From contig CAMFEL010000036.1 in assembly GCA_945949385.1 (NCBI GenBank), forward strand, positions 1 through 14,587: 14,587 nucleotides of DNA, in the 5' to 3' direction. Of this stretch, positions 6,701 to 13,391 are shown piece after piece (the first letter of the stretch is position 1; each line of letters begins with the position of its first letter). The position numbers and the translations under genes are program-made. Origin of the DNA: an uncultured Clostridia bacterium (GTDB lineage Bacteria > Bacillota > Clostridia > Oscillospirales > CAG-272). The notes under the pieces are model-generated. The model saw only the letters and a list, made by a program, of their open reading frames with translations, had not been told where the DNA came from and did no database searches.

Positions 6701-7351
6701 ATGAGAAAGAAAACATATCTGAAGCTTACCCAATATCAAACCGAGCAGTCAATGCGTCATCTCGGCGAGGTCAGGGGTATATATACGGAAATGCGAGGGT
6801 ACAAGCACGATTTCCATCACCATTTGCAGACACTGAAGGTATACCTTGAATCGGGCGAAACAGAGCGTGCTCTTTTGTATATTGAAGAGCTTGACGGTAA
6901 ACTGATGAATGTCGATACTTTGCTGAAAACGGGAAATGTATCACTGGATGCCATACTGTCGGCAAAAATCGCGCAGGCAAAGGAAAAAGACATCGGAGTG
7001 ACCGTAAAAGCTGTCGTGCCGGACGAGCTTACGATTTCCGATGTCGAACTGAGCATTGCGGTGGGAAACCTGCTGGACAACGCTATTGAAGCCTGCTGTG
7101 CGGTGGAAAACAACAGATTTATTAGGCTGTATATGTCAATGAAAGGGAAAATGCTGTATTTTTCCATGATGAATTCGGCGGGAGAGAAGCAGACGAAAAA
7201 GGGCTCTCTGTTTGAGTCACATAAGGAGGGAATTCACGGATTCGGATTGCGCAGAGCCGAGGCTATAATTGAGGAGCACGGCGGATGGGTGAAATATAAC
7301 AGCGAAGACGGGGCATTTACATCAGAGTTTTTGGTACCGGCTATGGAATAA
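6701..7351 (+). CDS. Soluble GHKL sensor-kinase core (AgrC/CitA-like), no sensor domain
   Basis: This histidine kinase should phosphorylate the LytTR regulator encoded immediately upstream. The DHp segment has the phospho-acceptor H36 in the YKHDFHHHLQ motif, typical of AgrC/VirS-type kinases. The GHKL ATPase domain, residues about 115-213, has the N-box VGNLLDNAIEA (N123, N127) and the glycine box HGFGLRRAEAII (G180, G182). At 216 residues it lacks the usual N-terminal five to seven membrane helices and starts with a basic, coiled-coil-like helix. It is not an obvious truncation, because the ATG at 6701 follows AAGGAA (6689-6694) and the upstream stop by 2 nt. An in-frame TTG at 6695 is a poorer start. 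It must sense a cytosolic partner or rely on a separate membrane protein, perhaps the adjacent transporters (inference). Confidence 0.93.
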   Translation: MRKKTYLKLTQYQTEQSMRHLGEVRGIYTEMRGYKHDFHHHLQTLKVYLESGETERALLYIEELDGKLMNVDTLLKTGNVSLDAILSAKIAQAKEKDIGVTVKAVVPDELTISDVELSIAVGNLLDNAIEACCAVENNRFIRLYMSMKGKMLYFSMMNSAGEKQTKKGSLFESHKEGIHGFGLRRAEAIIEEHGGWVKYNSEDGAFTSEFLVPAME

Positions 7352-7354
7352 GTT

Positions 7355-7388
7355 GCAATTCGTGCACCGGAAGAAGCATTTCGTGCAC
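7355..7388 (+). promoter_or_regulatory. Candidate LytTR operator: 13-bp direct repeat with 21-bp period
   Basis: GCAATTCGTGCAC (7355-7367) and GCATTTCGTGCAC (7376-7388) match at 12 of 13 positions and are offset by exactly 21 bp, two turns of B-DNA. This is the geometry known for AgrA/ComE/LytTR sites, although the bases differ from the classical ACNGTT core. The second copy ends 5 bp before the -35 position of the extended -10 promoter at 7414-7422, as expected for an activator site. The repeat lies between the kinase and ABC genes, a few bases after the kinase stop codon. Confidence 0.6.
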
Positions 7389-7400
7389 GAATTTTTCTTT
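7357..7400 (+). terminator. Possible terminator/attenuator between kinase and ABC genes (overlaps the operator)
   Basis: AATTCGTGCAC (7357-7367) is the exact reverse complement of GTGCACGAATT (7383-7393), giving an 11-bp stem with a 15-nt loop followed by TTTCTTT (7394-7400). It could terminate the regulator-kinase transcript. The same bases form the direct repeat because the GTGCAC core is itself palindromic (TTCGTGCACGAA, 7380-7391), so operator and terminator readings compete or coexist. Confidence 0.5.
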
Positions 7401-7413
7401 CATTTGAAACCGG

Positions 7414-7422
7414 TGCTACAAT
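7414..7422 (+). promoter_or_regulatory. Extended -10 promoter for the ABC exporter pair
   Basis: TGCTACAAT is an extended -10 element: TGN followed by TACAAT, one mismatch from TATAAT. At the 17-bp spacing the -35 position is TTTCTT (7394-7399), a poor match, which fits a promoter needing an activator bound at 7355-7388. Predicted start is near 7429, giving a very short leader with the AAAGGAG ribosome site (7431-7437). Confidence 0.55.
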
Positions 7423-7445
7423 GACGGCAGAAAGGAGCGGTTGAC

Positions 7446-9317
7446 ATGAAAAAGAAAACCGACACGAAAAAACCGTATAAGTCCCTTATGTCAAATGCTG
7501 CATGGTCATTCCGCCGGCTGATGAAATACGCGCCGTCGTCATTTATTATGCTTGTTTTGTGCGTACCGCTGAACATAGCGATGACATATGCGGGGATATA
7601 TTTACCGTCCCTTGCAGTTGCCGAAGTGACGAACAACAGCTCATTTGAAAATGCTTTGCTGTCTGTCGGAGGACTTCTGATTGCGATGCTTGCGGGCAGT
7701 ATACTTACAGATATTTTCCGGAGACTTTCCCGTTCCCGCCTCGGAATATACCGCTATATGGTTACCGATGAGCTTACCCGCAAGTCTCTCGGGTGCTTTT
7801 ATCAGATTTATGAGACTAAGAAAATGAGGGATCTTCTCGGTCGTGCGGAACGCGCTACCCAGATGTGGGGCGGTACGCTGCCGCTTGTGGATTTGCCTAC
7901 AAAAACGCTTAGTCTGATCGAAGCTGTTATTTGTTATTTTCTTTTCGGTACGGCACTCACTTTTGTTTCTCCGTGGATAGTTCCCATTCTTACCGCCGCC
8001 CCGATCGTGAACTGGCTGTGTGCGAAGCTGTACCGCAAATGGGAATACAGCCATCGCGAGGAGCAAAGCGATATTGACAGCAAGCTGTGGTACGTTCAGT
8101 CAAAGCCGTCCGATTTCGGCTTTGCTAAGGATATACGCATATACGGTATGGCTGAATGGATACGCGATATGTACCGCAAGCTCTCTTCTGAGAAGCGTCG
8201 GTGGGAGAATAAATCCATATTGCGTCAATTTGTGTCGGGTCTGGCAGATCTTTTTATAATACTTATCCGTGACAGCGGGGCATACGCCTTGCTGATTGCG
8301 ATGGCTTTGAGGGGCGAAATCACCGTTGACAGATTTGTATTTTGCTTTGCGGCCATATCATCCTTTGCATCATTTATCGGAAGCATTATCGGCAACTACA
8401 ATTCAATGCAGTCTGTCAGTATGTATATATGCGATTTCAGAGAATATCTCGATATTGCCGAGTATGACGGAACGGGAGAAGCGGCAATCGACGGAATGCT
8501 TGAGCTCTCTCCGGAAATCACATTTGACCGTGTCACATTCCGATATGACGGGGCAAAAACCGATACATTGAAAGACATATCTTTTACAATCGGATCCGGG
8601 GAGAAAATAGCGCTTGTAGGATTAAACGGCTCCGGCAAAACTACTTTAGTCAAGCTGCTGTGCGGGCTGTATGAACCCACTTCGGGGGAAATACGCATAA
8701 ACGGTATTCCGGTTAAGAAATTCTACCGCCGCGACTATTACAAACTGTTTTCTCCGGTATTTCAGGACGTGGAAACTTCTTTCTTCTCCCTTGCAGAGAC
8801 GGTTGTTGCCGGGTCCGGCGATGAACCGGACTACTCTCTTGCGGAACAGTGTATGCGCCGCGCCGGACTCGGGCCGAAAATCGATTCGCTTCAGAACGGT
8901 ATATATACAAGGCTTGACAAACAGGTGAACGAAGACGGAATTGAGCTGTCGGGCGGTGAAGTTCAGAAGCTGATGCTAGCGAGAGCTTTGTACAAGGATG
9001 CTCCCGTGCTGGTACTGGACGAACCTACCGTTGCTCTTGACCCTATCTCGGAAAGCCGTGTATATGAGGAATATATGCGTCTGTCAGACAGAAAATCGTC
9101 TCTTTTTATCTCGCACAGACTTGCGTCAACAAGATTCTGCGACAGAATTCTGTACCTTGACAACGGGCGTATTGCGGAAGAGGGAACTCACGGCGAGCTC
9201 GTGGACAAGGGCGGCAAGTATGCGAAGCTGTTCGAAATTCAAAGCTGCTGGTACCGTGACGGTAGCGGCGGATCGAAGGAAAGCTCGGGGAAAGGAGAAC
9301 AGACGAATGAAATTTAA
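7446..9317 (+). CDS. ABC exporter half-transporter 1 (TMD-NBD fusion)
   Basis: This is a type IV (MsbA/LmrA-like) ABC exporter subunit of 623 residues. The N-terminal membrane domain, residues about 25-325, shows hydrophobic helices such as SSFIMLVLCVPLNIAMTYAG and the one around 155-200. The nucleotide-binding domain has Walker A GLNGSGKTT (392-400), signature LSGGE (501-505), Walker B VLVLDEP (521-527) with E526 as catalytic base, and switch histidine H557 in SHRLAS. All ATPase residues are intact. The ATG at 7446 follows AAAGGAG (7431-7437) by 8 nt. The gene overlaps the next ABC gene by 11 bp, and both NBDs share the ARALYKDAP and LDPISE stretches, so they probably form a heterodimer. Substrate is unknown; control by the LytTR pair suggests a peptide or antimicrobial, but no such gene is next to it. 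Confidence 0.95.
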   Translation: MKKKTDTKKPYKSLMSNAAWSFRRLMKYAPSSFIMLVLCVPLNIAMTYAGIYLPSLAVAEVTNNSSFENALLSVGGLLIAMLAGSILTDIFRRLSRSRLGIYRYMVTDELTRKSLGCFYQIYETKKMRDLLGRAERATQMWGGTLPLVDLPTKTLSLIEAVICYFLFGTALTFVSPWIVPILTAAPIVNWLCAKLYRKWEYSHREEQSDIDSKLWYVQSKPSDFGFAKDIRIYGMAEWIRDMYRKLSSEKRRWENKSILRQFVSGLADLFIILIRDSGAYALLIAMALRGEITVDRFVFCFAAISSFASFIGSIIGNYNSMQSVSMYICDFREYLDIAEYDGTGEAAIDGMLELSPEITFDRVTFRYDGAKTDTLKDISFTIGSGEKIALVGLNGSGKTTLVKLLCGLYEPTSGEIRINGIPVKKFYRRDYYKLFSPVFQDVETSFFSLAETVVAGSGDEPDYSLAEQCMRRAGLGPKIDSLQNGIYTRLDKQVNEDGIELSGGEVQKLMLARALYKDAPVLVLDEPTVALDPISESRVYEEYMRLSDRKSSLFISHRLASTRFCDRILYLDNGRIAEEGTHGELVDKGGKYAKLFEIQSCWYRDGSGGSKESSGKGEQTNEI

Positions 9318-11115
9318 GGAGCATCTATCTATATTCATCCGTGGGTTGAGACAGTACCACGCATACGCGCCGAAATATTTTGTAAGCCACTCTTTGGGCG
9401 ATATTGTCAGAGCTGTGACGCCGTATGTTCCTGTATATTTCTCTGCGAGGCTTATTGATGCGCTTGCATCGGGGGAGCCCGCCGCGAGGCTTATTATGTA
9501 TGTGGCTCTGACCGTGGGACTCACTTTTATACTGCACCTTATATCGGGATACCTGTCTTCTGTCGATGCGAAAACGGATTATAACTGTTACCGTCAGGAG
9601 CAGTGGGCGTATTCCGAAAAGGCCATGTCTATGGCTTATGAGTCCATAGAAGACCGCGACATATACCATTTGAAACATCAGATAGAAGCGGAATCACAGA
9701 CCGGGTATAATCTATATCAGATTCGTCATAGCTTTTCGAACATGATAGGCGCAGTTACAAGAATTATCGCTTCCGCTTCAATGTCCTTTTCGTTTTTTAC
9801 ATTGACGTCCGTCCCGCTCGGTATGAAGCTGGCGGCGGTTGCCGTTACTGCCGTTACGGTTGTATGTAATGTGCTTACGACATCAAAGCAGATGAAGGAA
9901 CGCTGTAAATTCTTCCGTAATAATGTATTTATGAATGTCTACCTTGACAAATTCAGCGACTATATCGGCAATTACGGCGCCGGTAAGGATATACGGCTGT
10001 ACGGAATGGAGGATATGCTGGCCGAAAAAAGAGCTGAAACCGAAAGCAGTTTTTATCGCAGATCGATTCATGTGGATAACAGATTGGCATTGATGTCCCT
10101 TCCGGGTCAGCTTCTGAATACGGTATTGCAGTTTGTCTTGTATGCAGTGCTTATTTACGGTGCATTGAAAGGCGATGTGACCGTGGGATCAATTGCAAAG
10201 TACGTATCCTGCGTGACAATGCTGCTCGGCGCGGTTACTACACTGATAGTGGGTATAAATACAACGCTTGAAAACAATTTGCACCTGAAACAGTACTTTT
10301 CATATTTCGACATACCGAACAATATGTACAAGGGCTCGCTGACCGTGGAAAAACGGGATGACCGCGAATACTATGTGGAATTTTGCAATGTTTCATTCAA
10401 ATATCCCAATACAGACACATATGCCCTGCGGAATGTGAATATTAAATTCAAAGTCGGTGAAAAACTGGCTGTCGTCGGTGTGAACGGCTCCGGAAAGTCT
10501 ACGTTTATTAAGCTTATGTGCCGCCTGTACGACCCGACCGAGGGGGTAATTCTGCTGAACGGAGTGGATATACGTAAGTATGATTACGATGAATACATGT
10601 CGCTTTTCTCCGTAGTATTTCAGGACTTCAAGCTGTTTTCCTTCCCGCTCGGGCAGAATGTGGCGGCAAGTCTTGATTACGACAAAGAGCGTGTTGTCAC
10701 CTGTCTGACTCAGGCGGGGTTCGGCGATAGGCTCGGCGAAATGCCCATGGGGACACAAACATGCTTGTATAAGGATTTCGACAACAACGGAGTAGAGATT
10801 TCGGGAGGTGAGGCGCAGAAAATCGCGCTTGCCCGCGCCCTTTACAAGGATGCGCCGTTTTTCGTACTGGATGAGCCGACTGCCTCCCTTGACCCGATTT
10901 CGGAATATGAGGTATATTCAAAGTTTAACGAGATCACCGGGGACAGAACAGCCGTCTATATCAGTCACCGTCTGGCATCGTGCAGGTTCTGCGACAGGAT
11001 AGCTGTGTTTGACAACGGATCCGTTATTCAATACGGTACGCATGACTCGCTGCTGGAGGATGAAAGCGGAAAATACTATGAACTGTGGCACGCTCAGGCA
11101 CAGTATTATACATGA
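9307..11115 (+). CDS. ABC exporter half-transporter 2 (TMD-NBD fusion)
   Basis: This is the second exporter subunit, 602 residues, and probable heterodimer partner of the first. The membrane domain covers residues about 20-330. The NBD has Walker A GVNGSGKST (391-399), signature ISGGE (498-502), Walker B FFVLDEP (518-524) with E523, and H554 in the SHRLAS switch. Both sites look catalytically competent, unlike exporter pairs in which one site is degenerate. The correct start is ATG 9307, preceded by AAAGGAG (9291-9297) and overlapping the end of the first ABC gene by 11 bp. A longer in-frame ORF back to 8998 merely overlaps the first NBD in another frame and should not be used. The overlap implies coupled translation and a fixed 1:1 ratio of the subunits. 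Confidence 0.95.
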   Translation: MKFKEHLSIFIRGLRQYHAYAPKYFVSHSLGDIVRAVTPYVPVYFSARLIDALASGEPAARLIMYVALTVGLTFILHLISGYLSSVDAKTDYNCYRQEQWAYSEKAMSMAYESIEDRDIYHLKHQIEAESQTGYNLYQIRHSFSNMIGAVTRIIASASMSFSFFTLTSVPLGMKLAAVAVTAVTVVCNVLTTSKQMKERCKFFRNNVFMNVYLDKFSDYIGNYGAGKDIRLYGMEDMLAEKRAETESSFYRRSIHVDNRLALMSLPGQLLNTVLQFVLYAVLIYGALKGDVTVGSIAKYVSCVTMLLGAVTTLIVGINTTLENNLHLKQYFSYFDIPNNMYKGSLTVEKRDDREYYVEFCNVSFKYPNTDTYALRNVNIKFKVGEKLAVVGVNGSGKSTFIKLMCRLYDPTEGVILLNGVDIRKYDYDEYMSLFSVVFQDFKLFSFPLGQNVAASLDYDKERVVTCLTQAGFGDRLGEMPMGTQTCLYKDFDNNGVEISGGEAQKIALARALYKDAPFFVLDEPTASLDPISEYEVYSKFNEITGDRTAVYISHRLASCRFCDRIAVFDNGSVIQYGTHDSLLEDESGKYYELWHAQAQYYT

Positions 11116-11168
11116 TCAGTTTTGGATTTCGGTAACGGATGACGGCTGGATTTACTGCAAAGCTTAGG

Positions 11169-11197
11169 TTGATATATGGGGTGGGGTGTGGTATAAT
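11169..11197 (+). promoter_or_regulatory. Strong sigma-A-type promoter for the GNAT-to-VanY operon
   Basis: TTGATA (11169-11174) and a perfect TATAAT (11192-11197) are 17 bp apart, and TGG directly before the -10 makes it extended. Predicted start is near 11204, leaving an unusually long leader of about 178 nt before the ATG at 11382. The promoter lies just downstream of the ABC genes and points away from them. Confidence 0.8.
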
Positions 11198-11230
11198 AGT
11201 CGCAGAAATCCTTGCCTACGGGAAGTCTTT

Positions 11231-11337
11231 GCGGCTTTGACCGCCCGTGCCTTGCCCGGTTGCGACATTGACGGCCTCGCAAAAATGCCCTTGCGAGCAA
11301 GCATTTTTGCTTCGTGATACTGTTTACTTAAAACAGT
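11231..11337 (+). other. Structured 5' leader with consecutive hairpins
   Basis: Within the leader, GCGG/CCGC (11231-11244) can form a short hairpin. A 10-bp stem, GCAAAAATGC (11279-11288) with GCATTTTTGC (11301-11310), encloses a loop that can pair further as CTTG/CAAG. A 7-bp stem follows, ACTGTTT (11319-11325) with AAACAGT (11331-11337). The second stem has no T-run after it. I recognise no riboswitch class or T-box sequence. A transcript attenuator or an RNA-stabilising leader is possible. Confidence 0.4.
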
Positions 11338-11381
11338 GTCCGGTGGATATTCAAAACTATGGAACGGAGATGGGAATACAT

Positions 11382-11891
11382 ATGAATCTGACACTTGTAA
11401 AGCTTACTTGCGAATATAAGGCGCAGCTTTTTGATATGATGGACGAGTGGTGTGCGTCGGGAGAGAAGATCATTCCCTACGTCATTCGTAAAAACGATTA
11501 TCACGATTTTGAAAACTATGTCGCAAACTTAGAGATTACGGAGGAGCGGGAGGGGCTTGTACCCGATTCCACATATTTTTGTCTGGACAGGGACAGGAAT
11601 ATTTTTGTGGGTGCGGTAAACATCAGGCATCGGCTGAACGACGCTCTTTTGCGAGACGGCGGGCATATCGGAGACGGTGTGCGCCCTTCGGAACGCAGAA
11701 AGGGAGTTGCTACAGCTATGATAGCTCTTGCTCTTGACGAATGCAGGAAGCTGGGCATTGACAGGGTGTTGATGGTATGCGACCGCGACAATATAGGCTC
11801 TGCGAAGAGTATTATCAACAACGGCGGCGTGCTTGAAAACGAGATATGCGACGGCGGAGATGTTGTGCAGAGGTACTGGATAGATATTTAA
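11382..11891 (+). CDS. GNAT-family N-acetyltransferase
   Basis: This is a predicted acetyl-CoA-dependent N-acetyltransferase of 169 residues, resembling the COG3981-type predicted acetyltransferases. The acetyl-CoA pyrophosphate loop is seen at RRKGVAT (105-111), following GDGVRPSE, with the R-x-x-G-x-A pattern. The beta-4 segment NIFVGAVNIRHRLND and the C-terminal RVLMVCDRDNIGSAKSIINNGG complete the fold; the N in CDRDNIGS is the usual family asparagine. Substrate cannot be deduced. The start is ATG 11382, behind GGAGA (11366-11370). An in-frame extension to 11247 would overlap the structured leader, and the homology to the remnant at 5850 begins only 8 nt before this ATG, both arguing for the shorter form. 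It is the first gene of a four-gene operon. Confidence 0.92.
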   Translation: MNLTLVKLTCEYKAQLFDMMDEWCASGEKIIPYVIRKNDYHDFENYVANLEITEEREGLVPDSTYFCLDRDRNIFVGAVNIRHRLNDALLRDGGHIGDGVRPSERRKGVATAMIALALDECRKLGIDRVLMVCDRDNIGSAKSIINNGGVLENEICDGGDVVQRYWIDI

Positions 11892-11914
11892 CAGGCAGAG
11901 CTTTAGGGGGAATT

Positions 11915-12574
11915 ATGGCTACATGGATTACACATCTGCGAATAGCCGAAGCGGTGATGCGGCGCTTTCCGGGACTTCCCGAAGCGGAATTTGCCATCGG
12001 AAATATTGCGCCTGACAGCGGCGAGGCTCAAGCCGACGGGCTTTCTTATATGCCTCCGAAGTCGGTTTCCCATTTTCTAAATGGCGGCAGGGCGGACTTC
12101 CGGCTTTTTCTTCAAAAGTACGGCGACAGGCTGAGCTGCTGCGGGGAATCGGAGCGCTCTTTCTATCTTGGGTATATATCTCATCTCATAAGCGACGCTA
12201 TATGGAGCGAGCAGGTGTATGCTCCGCTGAAAAGCAAATACAAAGAGGGAATAGAAAAAGACTACCCGGCGTTTGTATGGGATGTTAAGCGGGATTGGTA
12301 TGATCTTGATCATCTTTTTCTGAAAAAGCATCCGGATTTTCATCTGTATGAGGTTTACAGTGCAGAGAACGGCATTGAAAATACATATATGGATGAGTTT
12401 TCGCGCGGAGCTTTTGAAAAAAAGAGAGCGGAAATCGTTGATTTTTACGCGGGAGAGCATTATAATCTTGAGAGAGATTACAAATATATGACAGAGGCGC
12501 AAATGGATGCTTTTGTCATTACGGCGGCGAAGCGCGTCGCCGGGGAGATCACGGGCCTTATGTGCTCTAAGTAA
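11915..12574 (+). CDS. Zinc-dependent phospholipase C-like protein (Zn_dep_PLPC family)
   Basis: The product has 219 residues and resembles the prokaryotic zinc-dependent phospholipase C / S1-P1 nuclease-like fold often annotated in Firmicutes. Candidate metal ligands appear in order: H7 (WITHLRIAEAV), D34 (GNIAPDSG), H53 (SVSHF), and H90 with D94 (YLGYISHLISDAIW). It has no signal peptide, unlike the secreted clostridial and Bacillus toxins, and no C-terminal membrane-binding domain, so it is probably an intracellular hydrolase of unknown substrate and not a toxin. ATG 11915 follows AGGGGG (11905-11910). The gene is 23 nt after the GNAT gene and 18 nt before the HAD gene, fitting one transcript. 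The family call rests on motif spacing and is moderately secure. Confidence 0.82.
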   Translation: MATWITHLRIAEAVMRRFPGLPEAEFAIGNIAPDSGEAQADGLSYMPPKSVSHFLNGGRADFRLFLQKYGDRLSCCGESERSFYLGYISHLISDAIWSEQVYAPLKSKYKEGIEKDYPAFVWDVKRDWYDLDHLFLKKHPDFHLYEVYSAENGIENTYMDEFSRGAFEKKRAEIVDFYAGEHYNLERDYKYMTEAQMDAFVITAAKRVAGEITGLMCSK

Positions 12575-12592
12575 CGGAAACGGATTTCATAA

Positions 12593-13360
12593 ATGACAGA
12601 CAGAATTCTTTTGGCAAGCGATTTTGACAGCACCCTGTGCCATTGGCCGCAGGGCATTGTGGATGACAGGGACAGAGCCGCCATACGCCGTTTCAGAGAG
12701 GCGGGCAACCGCTTTGCGGTAGTTACGGGAAGAACATATCAAAATGCTCTGTGGGGTTTCGACGGAACGGATTTTCATGATATGGACGCCTGCTTTTGCC
12801 TCAGCGGTGCGCTTTGCTTTGATTCAAACGGAAAGGTCATATATGACAGGCGCGCGGACGGTGCCGCTCTTTCCGATATTATCGACTATTTTCGCCGCAC
12901 CGGAGCCAGGTATCTCGCATACGATATAGGTACGGAAAGCGGATTTATCGATATCGGCGGAGACCCGGATTTTCCTCCCACCGTATCGGCGGACGAGGCA
13001 AGACGGTTTGAAAGCTTTACCAGCCTTAACGCGGGGTATCCCGATGCGGATACTGCGAAAGAACGTGCGGCGGAGATCGGCAGGCTGTTCGGCAATGTTC
13101 TGACTCCGCTTCAGAACAATATTGCTATAGATATGCCCCCTGCGGGAGTGAACAAGGCTTATGCGGCTACTTATGCAGCGGAGATGTTCGGTATTGCGCG
13201 GGAAAGAGTTTATACCGCCGGCGACAACTACAACGATATTTCAATGGTGGCTGAGTTTCACGGCTGTGCTATGGAATACGGCCCGCAGGAGCTGCTTTGC
13301 GTGGCTGAAAGAAAGATTTCGCTTTTGCATGAGGTTATTGACGACATAATGCAGAATTGA
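12593..13360 (+). CDS. Cof-type HAD-IIB family hydrolase (phosphatase)
   Basis: This is a predicted Mg2+-dependent phosphatase of 255 residues in the haloacid dehalogenase superfamily, Cof/YbjI type, acting on sugar phosphates or other small phosphoesters in the cytosol. All four motifs are present: motif I SDFDSTL with nucleophile D10 and acid-base D12, motif II VVTGR with T45, motif III lysine K188 in GVNKAYAA, and motif IV GDNYNDISM with D211 and D215. The region between motifs II and III (about 70-180) is the C2 cap. The ribosome binding site is weak, only a GGA-type sequence within ACGGAAACGGA before ATG 12593, which may mean coupling to the gene 18 nt upstream. The physiological substrate cannot be assigned. 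Confidence 0.92.
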   Translation: MTDRILLASDFDSTLCHWPQGIVDDRDRAAIRRFREAGNRFAVVTGRTYQNALWGFDGTDFHDMDACFCLSGALCFDSNGKVIYDRRADGAALSDIIDYFRRTGARYLAYDIGTESGFIDIGGDPDFPPTVSADEARRFESFTSLNAGYPDADTAKERAAEIGRLFGNVLTPLQNNIAIDMPPAGVNKAYAATYAAEMFGIARERVYTAGDNYNDISMVAEFHGCAMEYGPQELLCVAERKISLLHEVIDDIMQN

Positions 13361-13391
13361 ATTCTGAGATTACATAAAATGAGGTGTAAAA

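Noticed and set aside
7441..7446. TTGACA-like -35 hexamer right before the first ABC start codon
   Set aside because: It would place the promoter inside the coding region with no matching -10; it is part of the spacer between ribosome site and ATG.
8998..9306. In-frame N-terminal extension of the second ABC transporter by 103 codons
   Set aside because: The extension overlaps the first transporter's NBD in another frame and reads as its shadow; AAAGGAG at 9291-9297 clearly sets the start at 9307.
11114..11166. Short open tail (DQFWISVTDDGWIYCKA) just after the second ABC gene, possibly a gene remnant
   Set aside because: It has no start codon, is only 17 codons and has no recognisable family; this may be chance.
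11247..11381. 45-codon N-terminal extension of the GNAT protein from GTG 11247
   Set aside because: It crosses strong hairpins and has low-complexity Cys/Pro content; the paralogous remnant loses homology just upstream of ATG 11382.
11915..12574. Secreted alpha-toxin-like phospholipase C
   Set aside because: There is no signal peptide and no C-terminal lipid-binding domain; only the zinc-dependent phospholipase-like core is present.
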